A stretch of 64,000 nucleotides of DNA from Gongronella butleri (lineage: Eukaryota > Mucoromycota > Mucoromycetes > Mucorales > Cunninghamellaceae), in assembly GCA_025201375.1 (NCBI GenBank), contig JAIWZP010000014.1:372001-436000 (forward strand), in the 5' to 3' direction. Positions 10,735 through 21,768 of this stretch are shown in pieces. A program made the translations under genes and the position numbers. A model generated the notes under the pieces. It ran no database searches. It was given only the letters and a program-made list of their open reading frames with translations, and was not told the origin of the DNA. The stretch's first letter is position 1; every line of letters begins with the position of its first letter.

Positions 10735-12984
10735 CTACTCTTCCGAGATTCTATGCAAGAGGGCGGAGTCGCCGCCGTTGGCGTGTGGTGGTTGTTGGTG
10801 TTGTTGCTGCGGGGACGTGTGGAGGATATCGTTGGTGATTGTGTTGGTTTCAGGTTGCTTTTGGTGGTGGGTCGTCGATGAACTGCTGGCGGCGGGCAGC
10901 AGGGTTGTGCTGCTGCTACCAGCACCACCATTGATGCTGCTTGTGGCTGTGGCTGTGGCTGTGGCTGTGGTGCTTGTGTTGTGATTTGCCTCGAGGATGG
11001 CGTAAATGCGCTGGATGTCGTGTTGGTTTTGGCGCGCAATTTGCAGCAATGCGTGCAGCTGCTCAAACAGGGCGTCGTCGGTGGCATTGCCCAGCAGGTT
11101 GAACGGCTCGGGCGGAGCATTTTCACCGGGCAGCGTGTGCAGGCTGCTTGACCTTGGGCGCAGCGGCATGCCCAGCGGGTCGTCAATGGCCATGGACGGG
11201 CGGCGCAGCGATTGGAACGCGCCCTGCCGCCCATCTGCACCACCACCGCCACCACGGCGCGCATCTTGCTGTTGCTGCTGCTGTTGCTGTAGCTGTTGCA
11301 AAGGCACCATCTGCTCTGCCGAGTCTGGCCCCTGGTCCTGCTGCTGCTGCAATTGCTCAAAATACTTGCGCCGCCGCATCGCCTCCCACACAATCGTGAA
11401 ATTGCGCCCGACAATAATCGATGGCAGTGCAATCAACTAACAAAAAAAAAAAAAAGGACGCAAAGGGATTAAAACGCGTTGATTTTCTCCTTTTTACATG
11501 TTTTCGTACCAAGACGCCAAACATCATGGCGGGGAATGTGACGAGTTTGCCGATAAAAGTGGTTGGGACCATGTCGCCGTAGCCCGTGGTGGTGATGGTG
11601 ACGAGGACGAACCAAAACGCGGCGGGGATGCTGTCAAAGTCGCTGGGGTTGCCCTGCGGGTCGACAAATGCCTGCAGCGTCTCATCCCACGTGCCGCGCT
11701 CAGCAAAATACAGCAATGTCGAGAACAGCACGACGCATGTCACAAGGAAAAAGAACAGCGCAGACAGCGCGTCGCCCGACCGCCGCAGCGCCACCACCAT
11801 CACCTCAATCGTCATGATGATCGTGTTGGAGTACTTGTATGTTTTGAAAAGGCGCAGCAGGCGGAACAGCCGCAGGATCGTGAATCGAAATTCATACGTC
11901 TATTCCGAAAAAAAAAGGCCAAGAACACGTGAGATTGTGTCAAAAGAATTCACGCAATTGTATCCAATAGGTTCTGACCGTATCACGTTGCGCAATGAGT
12001 TCAATGTAGAAAGGTACAATGGAGATAAAATCAATGATCGAGATGGGCGCTATCAAGAACAATCGAAAATCAGGATGGGCTCCTTCATGCATTGTCCCAA
12101 TTGTTTACCAAACACGAATTTTTTCAGCATGGTCAACGAGTCTGAGTGCGCAAAGAGGCGGAGCAGGTATTCCAAGGTAAAAAGAGCAACCATGGTCGAT
12201 TCCAAGTGGAACCTGACACAAAAAAAAAAAAAAGGAAACAAAAAAAGAAATTGCATAAATTTCCCCTGTGTCAGAAAAGTGTTTTTTTTTCCATTTACCA
12301 GACACGATTGCTTTCTGCGGATCTGAATGCCGGAATGGTTTCAATGGTTGTCATGACAGCGCTTGCGACGATGAGGAAGGAGATGATGATATTTGTCCAA
12401 AAGGCGGGTCTGCTACTGGAGGGTTCTTCGAGGAGCTGATAGAGGGCGCGTTTGAGGCCATTGTCGATGTCCATGGCGGGCGACATGTGCTCGGGGTCGT
12501 CTGTAAAGTGGTGTTCGTCTTCTTCGTGGTGATGATGATGGTGATCGTGGACGCCTGTGGGATCATTGGTCTGTGGCGCATTGTTGTCCGTCAGGCGGCT
12601 GAGCCCCGTCACAGAATGCCATGCGTCCGCAAGCTGTCCGCCGAGCCGCTGGTACCCTGCGCCGCGCGCCGCACGCGACGACGACGGTCGATACGCGCGC
12701 CGCTGAGCTGCCTGCTTGCCGGAGCGCTTGTTAGATGTGCGGCGCCGCCTGTGTCGATCATTGCTGCTGCTGCCACCACCACCGCCACCGTCCAATTGGC
12801 CGCCACCATCGTCATAGCTCGCAGACACATCCGACGAAAAGGACGTGCGGCCCGGTCGGTCGTCGTCGTCGCCATCGTACAGTCGTCTGTGGTCCGGGCC
12901 CGTCGGCTCCAGCTCCAAGATCTCATGCTCACTCGTCAATGGCAGCTCATCCTCTTGCTTGCTGTGCGCCCCAAAGATATTCAT
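10735..12984 (-). CDS. Voltage-gated potassium channel, Kv type (six TM, one pore)
   Basis: Five exons: 12984-12299, 12212-12109, 12049-11979, 11899-11510 and 11436-10735; 650 aa. The plasma-membrane channel core has S1 (FWTNIIISFLIVASAVMT), S2 (MVALFTLEYLLRLFAH), S3 (SIIDFISIVPFYIEL), an S4 with basic residues every third position (FRFTILRLFRLLRLFK), S5, a pore helix with the K+ filter TTTGYGD, and S6 (LIALPSIIVGRNF). The ~190-residue N-terminus is hydrophilic with Arg-rich, Asp-rich and six-His stretches. No T1 tetramerisation domain is recognised. The C-terminal 230 residues are Gln- and Gly-rich with a Thr-Ala repeat. I start at the first ATG (12984); the upstream in-frame codons contain no ATG. 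The stop lies at the edge of the repeat island. Confidence 0.92.
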
Positions 12985-13534
12985 ACAACCACACGGACCG
13001 GGAAAAAGAAACAAATAAAAAAGAGAGAAAGAAAGAAAAGCAAAAAAAGGAGGGATGCGCTTGAATCAGCGTGTTTTCAAAGCCAGAAAGGAAAAATAAA
13101 AATGCCTCAATGCCCGGTCCAGAGCAACAAGCAGTAAAATCTTAAAAAAAAAAGGGACATATACAAAAAGCCAATGGGCTCAGCCATTCTCTAGATAGCC
13201 ATTGAGGCGTCAATTGGTCCATTTATTGGGTAATCATGATGAAAAAGGAGGAGAAGCAGGCAACAAATGTAGCTGATGGAAGATATATGAGCGGGGAGGG
13301 GGAATCATAGGCTGTTCTTGGGTGATTTGGCAAATCGAGTTCATATAAACGCATAAAAAATAAGGGATGGGGGGAGGGGGAGGAGCGGGTCATTCCACGA
13401 AAAGAAAAAGAGTTCATGTTGGCCGACATGAGCATGTTTCAAGGACCATAGGGCATAAAAAAAATAAAAGCAGACAGACAAATGGAAAAAAAAAGAAAAA
13501 GAGAGAGAGAGAGAAAAAAAAAAAAAAAGAAAAA
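12985..13534. other. Upstream region of the Kv gene and 3' region of the homeodomain gene
   Basis: Purine-rich on the + strand, including GGGGA runs near 13365-13385 and a (GA)n tract near 13500. No gene is supported. Confidence 0.45.
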
Positions 13535-14742
13535 TCACGAGATGTAGCGATACATTGGCACATCAAACGTCGCGTCTGGTAATTCCACGGCCATTTGCAA
13601 CCACACGTCCAGCACGTTCATATCAAATGAGACGTCTAAAAGGATGAAAATCGAGGTCAATGGGGGTATTTTTGAGATGGCTATTTTTTTTTTTCTCTTT
13701 TTTTCTTTATTTTACCTGGGGCAGCCATACTTGCTTGCCATGGTTGTTTGGTATGTTGGTCTTGAGATACCAAGGGCGGTGCCAATGGCTCATAGATGGC
13801 GGCGGCAGGCAAAAGTGGCCATGCATTGGCGGTCTCTTGATGATAAAAGGGTTGTTGGGGTGGTGCGACCGGGGTGGATGGGCCGGAGAGGAGCAGGGAA
13901 TCGGCGCTGGGCGACGCGGTCAGCATGGAAGAGCAAGCTTCATGCGATGGCGCGTAAAGGGCCGAAGAAGGCGCGTAAATGGGCATTTCCAGGTCTGGCA
14001 GCGTGGATGTGGACGCGGGCAGCAGAAATGTGCTGTTCCTGGGGCTTGGAAGCGGCGTCAATGGCGCGGACAAGTAGCGATTGGGATCGGCGTTGGTCAG
14101 ATTGGCGTCCTTTTGTGATGTTTGGATGGCCTGGTGTGCCATGGAGGAGGATATCGAGGAAAACGACGAGGACGAGGACAATGAGACGTGCATATCGGGT
14201 GCGCACATGATGACGGGGGACGTGGGCGGCTTTGGGGAAGCCATGGGCGACGCGAGTGTGGTTTGTCCAGAGCAAGTCGAGGCATCCAGCGCATGAAGGT
14301 GGGCTTGCTGTGCCATGCGCTGCTGGCTCTTTTGCTTTTGCTTTGCGCGCTTGTTCTGGAACCAGATTTGGATGGCGCGCGGCGTCATGCCCAATTTCTC
14401 GGCCAGGAGGTGCCTCTTTGTGGCATTCGGCTTGGTGTCCATGCCATATTCGGTCTCGAGCACATGACATTGTTCAGGCGAGATGCGACGCCGGTGCTTC
14501 ACGTGGTGCGGATCGTAAAAGCTGGGTTGGAAATCGGCGTCGACCGGTGCGGACGGCGCATTCGCGATGCATGACGGAGGTTGTGCCCAGTTTTTCGCTT
14601 GCTTGATGACCATGGGCCTTTTTTTCTTTTGACTGCTGCAAGATCGAGGTGGAGGCGCGGGCCATATGGCGGTGGCCATGGCGGATGACGATGTTGCTGC
14701 GGCGGAAGAGGCCATTGGGCGCCAAGAGGAGGTTGTTGTCAT
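13535..14742 (-). CDS. Homeodomain transcription factor
   Basis: Two exons, 14742-13716 and 13635-13535, giving 375 aa. The homeodomain spans about residues 82-141 (KHRRRISPEQCHVLETEYG..., ending in IQIWFQNKRAKQKQKS). The recognition helix WFQNKRAK is intact, so DNA binding is expected. It is a typical 60-residue homeodomain, not an obvious TALE type. The flanks are Ser/Pro/Ala-rich and likely disordered. The second exon adds 33 residues ending in VPMYRYIS, including a conserved-looking VLDVWLQMAVELPDATF helix. Targets are unknown. Confidence 0.9.
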
Positions 14743-16398
14743 GGAAGCGTGTCTTTTTTTTTTGTCGGATGACTAGATTTTTTGATTTTTTGATTTTTCT
14801 TTTTTTGTTCTGAGTGTGTGTTGTTTTTTTTTTTTCAATGGAGAAAAAGAGGTACACCAGTGGCGCAATCAAGAATATCGTTTTTTATTTTTGAATGCAC
14901 ATGAAATCAGGGGAATTGGATGAATGAGGCGCCGATCTTTTACGTGGACAAGCAAGATCAAGGACGCCTGGCATAAAAGTGGGAGCGTAGAATAATAATA
15001 CAAGAGAGGGTGGCGCGGATGCGAGGGGCAGAGCAAATACCAGGCAAAACGCAGGTGTGAAATGAAAAAAGTGGCGCGCGCCGAACCGAAAGAAAAAAAA
15101 AAAAGCGTCGTAAAGAAGGTTGTCAAAAAGCGAAAGAAAAAGAAAAAAACGAAGGGAGACCGGGTGCATTGAAATAAAACAATGACATTTTGCCTTGACA
15201 TGATAGGTGCGTCGCATATCTCATAGTGTGTGATACGTAATTACCCAATGGGCCCTTTTTCTCCTAACTGCTTCCGCGCCTTCCATGTCATTCGGCGGAT
15301 GATAAGCAAAAAAAAAAAAGGGGGGAGGAGCGAAAAGGAACAGAGAGCGAAAAGCGTGCAGGTGGAGAGCGTACAAAGAGAGAGAGAGAGAGAGCAAGAG
15401 AGCACCCAGAGATATGACAGAGTATTCAAGGAGAAGGTTTTTTTCTTGCAAATTTGGCAATAATAGGGCCCTGTTTATGCACGCGACGACGCTCATTCGC
15501 CAAGGAAAAGAGAGCGTTCCAAAAATGGCCGGGAGAGATCTGGCATCGGTCTGAATTTGCACGCCGATGCATCCTCATTGAGTACAAAAAAAAAAGGGGG
15601 GGAGGAAGAGGGGAAAGAGAGTGCCTAGTGAGGGACCAATGGGGGGAAGGGAAGGGAGGGGGGGGGGCCGGGTCTTGCTCGTAAGAACAAGGCATTGATT
15701 TGGAGGCGAGGGAATGCGTGGTACGAATCGCACTGCATCTTTCTTTTTTTTTGGGGGGGGGACAGAAGAGAGGGAGATGATGAAAAGAGAAAAAGTGAAG
15801 CAAAGGATGCATCAGCCGATTGTGCTGCAAAGGATGGCACGCGTGTGCCACACAATGACATGTCCATGCCAGGGTCACTCTCCATGCGGCGCGCCTCCGA
15901 GCTTCATTCCCTCGTTTTCTCTCTTTTTTTTCAGGGTGATCAGTAATTGAATCAAGCGTGACGCACTATCAAAAGGAGAAGTGGAGAGAGGGCAAGGGGA
16001 ATGAGGCCCGTCAAGAGCTGGATGACATGATAAAAAAAAAAACCGGACCCGAAGTAACAATCATGTCTGCTTGCCTTGTTCCACGGTGTTTTTTTTTTTT
16101 TTTTTGCCCCTGAGTGTCCGCATGATGTCATTGCCTTTTTGAGGAGTGCGGAGTTGACGCGCAGCTATTTTTTTTTTTCATTTACGCCCTCCGTTCCCCT
16201 GACCACGTCTTTTTTTTTTTTTTTTTTTACAAGTGTTCTAATTCATTTTCTTTATTTTGAATGCCAAATAGTATGTGCCATATGGGTAGATGGAGATTGA
16301 GTCATTTCCCCTGGATGCGATAGACGGAGAATTTTTAAAAAAGCAAGATAGAAAACAGAAAAAAAAAAGGAAAAAAAGGGGGAAGCGGCCTGGTTGCT
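14743..16398. other. 1.65-kb gene-poor spacer with purine-rich and GA-repeat tracts
   Basis: Between the homeodomain ATG and the nitrite reductase stop. The + strand is GA/AG-rich (for example (GA)n at ~15375-15395 and G-runs at ~15596-15667), then T-runs at ~16080-16230. All open frames are low complexity with no recognisable domain. This is probably a long promoter plus 3' UTR. Confidence 0.5.
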
Positions 16399-19300
16399 CT
16401 ACCAATCAAGCGACTTGTCACCACATCCGCCGCCCACGGAGCAGCTGGGGGCCATTGGCATGATCTTGGGCGTGACCTTGGGCGTCATGGTTCTGTTGAT
16501 GATGGTCTTGCTTGAGCCGAGCGCCGTATTCAGCACATCTTCCGATGGTAGCTTCAAAAACACCTGGTCGGCTTCCACTTTGACGTCAAATGTACTCAAT
16601 TGGTACGGCTCCGTATCACCCAGCACCTTGCCTGATTCCAGATCAAAGTTTTTCTGTGCGAGACATAAAAATAAAAAAAGGAGTAAGTCAGGGATGTTCA
16701 TTGAATCGCTTTTTTTTTTTTTTAAAAAAAAAGTAGCTTTACCTTGTGCATGGGACATGAAACGTAGGGAGTGGCCTCGGCGTCGGTGCCTAACAGGCCA
16801 GAGGAAAGGACGAGGGCTCGCTTGTGTGGGCACATGTTTTGCGTGGCGTACCATTTGCCCTGTGTGCGGAAAACAGCGATTTGAACCTCGCCAATGAGGA
16901 CCGTGTGGCCAGCCTCGGAGGGGAATTGCGCGACGTTGCCGACCGCGACCCATTGCGGCGCATCTGGTGTGTCGGGTTCTTGCTCCTTTTGCTTGCTAGT
17001 GACAGCAGCCATGTTTGGCAATGTCTTTGGCCAATTGACGGGTCGCGTCTGGCCGCGTTCCTCCATCATCTCGATCATGACGTGCGGCTTACCGGGTGCG
17101 TTGGCAAACGACTGGAAATACGCGCGGCGCTTGGGGTCCTTGACGACAGTCGTCCATTCGCACTGGTATGCGGCAATGAGCTGATGCATGTGCACCTCGA
17201 GCGCGTCGCCAATGCCCAAATAATCTTCAATCACCACCTTGCGAAGATACGCCATGCCGCCCTCCAGCTTTTCGAGCCAGCGCGCTGTGCGCATCAAACG
17301 GTCGGCCGTCATGATGTAATACATCAAAAACCGGTCCAAATACTTGATCACCTTGTCCTCGGGCGCGTCCGCCACGAGCAATTCGGCATGCTTGGGCGTC
17401 GACCCGCCATTGCCGCACACGTACACATTGTAGCCCTTATCGGTGGCAATGCAACCGAAATCTTTGCCGCGCGCCTCAGCACACTCGCGAATGCACCCAG
17501 AAACGCCACCCTTGAGCTTGTGCGGAGAACGAATGCCTTTGTACCGGTTTTCAAGCTTTTAAAAAAGGGGGGCCAGAGGAGAAATGAGCATCCAATTCCT
17601 CATTTTTCTTCGTTTTTTTTCTTTTTTTTCTTTTCTTTCTTACCAGGATGGCAAAGCTGACGGAATCTTGCTGGCCATAGCGGCACCAGCTTGTGCCGAC
17701 GCAGCTCTTGACGGCTCTCAGGGACTTGCCATAAGCGTGGCCACTATGAAAAATGAAATGAATGAGCCATTGTAACTTTTTTCTTTTTTTTTTTTTTGCG
17801 ACGCGTACCTTTCAAACCCAGCGTCCACGAGCTTCTCCCAAATGTCAGGCAGCTCTTGCTTGTGTGCGCCCACTAGGAAAAAAAAAATAAGAAATTGGTA
17901 CCACGTGAATCATGCAAATCATTGCAAAACCTTGTCGAATTTACTTCAATGGCGGACTTACTCATATCGATGCGCTGTGCGCCCGTGATCTTTGTGTACA
18001 GATTGTGTTCCAGAGCGACCTCGGCAATGACCTTGAGTTTCTCGGGGCTGATTTCGCCGGCGGCAATACGAGGGACGACGCTGTACAGACCACCGCGCTG
18101 GATATTGGCAAGGTAGCGATCATTGGTGTCCTGCAGGGCTGCGAGATTGTCGTCCAAGATGTGATCGTTCCACAGGCTGGCCAAGATGGATGCAATGGTC
18201 GGCTTGCAGATTTCACAGCCAATGGCCGTCGACGACGCGTTCTCTTGATCTTGGATTACCGACGCCTCGCGCACGAAATCAGCAAAGCTGTGCAGCTCCT
18301 TGGCCTTGCCAATGGTGAACAGCTCTGCGCGGTTGTACTTAAAGTGGCGGCACAGTGAATTGGTCACGGTTCGGCCTAGTGATTTGAGCTCCACTTCGAA
18401 AATCTTGAAAATTTCAAAGAAATCCAAAAAAAGGCGCGTCAATTCCCCACTCCCATCACGAAAAAGGGCTTTTTTTTTTTTTTCCATTACCTCTTGCACT
18501 TGATTAAGGCAGCCACCGCAGCCAGTGCCAGCCTTTGATTGACATTTCACTTGATTGACATTTTCGCACTTGTTTTCGCGGATGACTTGGCGGATCTGGC
18601 CCTTTGTGATGTTGTTGCAAGAGCAAATTTGTGTGTCGTCTGGTAGGGACGCGGCGCCTTGGTCGGCATCGTCGCCCTTTTGCACGCCAAGGATCAATTC
18701 CGAGGGAGGCGTCTTTAAACGCATGCCATTCTTCACCATGGATAACAGCTTGCCATAGTCTTTGGAGTCGCCAACCATGATGCCGCCAACCACCTTTTTG
18801 CCGTCCTTGGTAAAGATATATTTCTAAAAAAATAAATAAAAGTCGAAGAATGACGCAATTAGCCAACATTTCTTGGATTTCATTTCATGGTTGTCTTTTT
18901 TTCTTTTCTTTTTACCTTGTAGATGCCAGCAAAAGGGTCGCGGTAAACGAGTGGCTGATACTTTTGCTTGTCAAGATCGGCAAAGCAGTCGCCAAAGCTG
19001 GCGACTTGCACACCGAGGAGTTTGAGCTTGGTGGACATGTCTGCGCCCTTGAATTTGACACGTGCGTCGGTAGGTTTGCTTGTCAAGTTCTTGGCCACAA
19101 TGTCGGCCATGCTAAATGAGGAGGAAAAAAAAAAGAGGCAAGCGTCAATTACCGATTTTTCGCCTTTTTTCCCTCTTTTCCCCCATTTTCTCTTACTCAT
19201 AGCAAGGGGCGACGAGGCCATAGCACATGTCGTTATAGGCAGCACACTCGCCAATGGCATAGATATCAGTGACGGAAGTCTCCATGTACTCATTGACCTT

Positions 19301-20326
19301 GAATCCGCCGCGTGCGCCTCGCTCGATGATGGGATGTTGCTTAGCAAGCTGGTCGCGCGGCACAATGCCAATTGAATAAATGACCATATCGGCGTTGACG
19401 ACGCGATCGTCATCGAGAGTGAGCGTTGCGACGCGTGGCTTTGGCAATTCACAAGGCGGCGAATTGACATTGGACGCGACAGTGACACCGTGGAGGTTCA
19501 TTGGGCAATGGCCGATGCACGTCTCAAGGCCCATGGCGTGGATCTCGCGCTCGAGAGTCTCGGAGGCCTCGGTGTCCAATTGGCGCGCCATCAAGCGGTC
19601 GGATCGCTCATAAATAGTGACTTTTTCCATGTTGAGGTCTTTGGCGGCGCGAGCAGCCTCAAGTCCAAGCAACCCGCCGCCCACAATGGCCGCCGTCTTG
19701 ACGTGCGGCTGAGATGCCCATGCAATGATTCCGTCCAGGTCTTGCAGCGTGCGATACACAAAAATGCCATCCATCTCGTAAATTGGCACGCCAGGTGGCA
19801 GCGCCGCATTCGACCCCGTCGCAAGCACAAGCACATCGTACGGCACCCAGCCAAGCTCTGGATGATGCACCTGCTTGGTCTCGGCATTGATCTTGTCCAC
19901 GGCCTTGCCAAGATGAAGCGTCACACCACGCTCGTCGTACCATTCACGTGGATTCATCCATTGCTTCTCGACTTGCTGATGACCAAAGTATTGCGTCAGA
20001 CCAACACGATTGTAGGCCACTGGATCCAAAGTGAAAAAAAAGAGGGGGGAAAAGAGGGAACAGAGGAGAAAAAGAACAAAAAAAGGTAAAGAGCAAGAAA
20101 ACTTGTGAGAAATCACGTCCATGGCTCTCAATTGCCCTTAATTGCCGCGTTCCTTACATGTGTCTTCTTCAGAAAAGACTTGAATATGGTATTGCTTGGC
20201 TTGATCATAGGCTGTGAGCTTCTCGATGAACGAGACGGCCGTCATGCCAAATCCCACAATGACAACAGATTGCACCTGTGTCGGATTGCTCGTCAGGTCA
20301 ACGGAAGATTCAATGTTGGGCGCCAT
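16399..20326 (-). CDS. Assimilatory nitrite reductase [NAD(P)H]
   Basis: Nine exons: 20326-20158, 20019-19197, 19111-18916, 18823-18491, 18403-17962, 17872-17809, 17743-17644, 17555-16743 and 16653-16399; 1064 aa. It reduces nitrite to ammonium in the cytosol. Domains in order: FAD/NAD(P)H module with nucleotide folds VVIVGFGMTAVSF (N-terminus) and AAIVGGGLLGLEAA; BFD-like [2Fe-2S] with CSCNN and GTGCGGC; siroheme/[4Fe-4S] domain with C690, C696 (SCVGTSWC) and C730, C734 (GGVSGCIREC); and a C-terminal Rieske-type domain with CPHK and CPMHK (about 951-979). Length and order match fungal niiA-type enzymes. It lies head-to-tail downstream of nitrate reductase. Confidence 0.96.
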
Positions 20327-21768
20327 GGGATGTGTGGCACAAGAGTCAATGTAAGGTAAACGTGAATGGGATGGGTAAAAAGAAAAAAAAAAGATGAAAA
20401 AAAGCGTGGACGGCGGCGAGTTCCTCCAATTGCCCTTCTTTTTGTACTCCCCCACAAATCCGCCAGGGCCATCGATCTATCGCACGCAATGACGCTTAAA
20501 AGCACGGACGGGTATGATCGCGAGTCATGCGTTTTACTTTTTTTTTTGTTTGTTTGTTAGATACGATAAGCAAATAGGCCAAAATGGCTCGCGCGTCTCC
20601 AAGATTTTTTTTTTTTTGGTGTCCCGCGTATCGCGCGCGACCTGCGCAATCAACTGGGGGACAAACAAAAAAAAAAAAGCCTGTCTTTCAACGTATGTGC
20701 CCTTTGTGTCACTCCATTTTAGCTTTAGGGCTATGATATCAATCCTCACCTTCACTAGTCCATTGTCTCTTGTCGCCACCTGAAATCCGGTATCATTATA
20801 CTGCCAAATTGAGCAATCAGCGTCCTGATAGCCGGGATGGTGGTGCATTATCAGCTATCATTCCATTTTTGAGAGTTTCCATTTTTTTTTTTTTCAAAGG
20901 AATCACGCTCCAGCGATCCATTCCGGTAATCTCTGAGCGTTCTCCTGGATTGCCAAATTGGAAATAACAAACAATCTTTACGTGTGCACATAAAAAAAAG
21001 CGCCGTTCTAATCCGTATCATTGTCGAATAAGGTTTTCCTCGCCCATCCACGGATAACAAGTTCCTTGGAGGCGGGCTAATCGATTAACAAACAACTTTT
21101 TTTGCAGAAGCGATATGATGGGCATCTTTATCAAATAACAAACAAAACAAAACATCGAGACAAGAGGCATTTTTGAGCCGTTTGATCATCTTGGTCATGA
21201 CACGGCCCCCGTCGTTTTGACAAGGATCATCGGCCTTGACAAAATATCCATTGTGATAATCAACAATCATCTATGGAGACAAGAGCCGTCTTTTTGACAG
21301 AGATTATCCGGATTCTTGCATTTTGATGATCATCCATCAATACGATCGGAATGTATGGGTCTCAACGCGATGCTCGTGTTCCGTGTGCCGCCTCAACATG
21401 AAGAGGGCACGACAAAGAGATGATCATTCACGCCCAAGAAAGACAGACCAAAAAAAAAAAAGTATCGACAGCACGCGACACGATCAATTCTAAACGCGAT
21501 GCTTGTGCTGCATGTGCCGCGCCAACATGAATAAGGCACGACAAAGAAATGTTCATATACGCAAAATAAAAACAGACAAAAAAAAAAAAAAAAAGAGAGA
21601 GAGAGAATCAACAGCAATCGTCGTGAATCAATTCTAAAAAGATACGTAGTTGCCAAGAGACACTTGGGATGACACTTGGGATGGAGAATGGGGTATAATA
21701 AGCTGCTCGTATTTATTGGGTTGGATATAAGGGGAATGATGTAAACGGGGAAAAAAGAGAAGAATGGT
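20327..21768 (-). promoter_or_regulatory. Nitrite reductase promoter region, rich in GATA sites
   Basis: This 1.4-kb spacer holds many GATA/TATC cores, including CGATAAGC near 20566, TTATCA near 20850 and 21130, GGATAAC near 21052, TGATAATC near 21255 and GATTATCC near 21303. Clustered GATA sites are how fungal nitrogen-metabolite regulators of the AreA/Nit2 class act on nitrate genes. The sites are visible; control by such a factor here is inference. A tandem duplication occupies the nitrate reductase end. Confidence 0.55.
21364..21640. repeat. Tandem duplication, period about 129 bp
   Basis: Two diverged copies, about 21364-21492 and 21493-21640. Each opens with AACGCGATGCTYGTG, contains a CAACATGAA..GGCACGACAAAG block, then an A-run after GACAGA/ACAGAC, and closes with ATCAATTCTAAA or similar. 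A second weaker pair sharing GAGACAAGAG begins at ~21157 and ~21276. They lie in the 3' flank of nitrate reductase. Confidence 0.75.

Noticed and set aside
14869..16060. Several 60-150 codon frames on both strands
   Set aside because: All are low-complexity products of purine or pyrimidine tracts, without initiation context, domains or splice signals.
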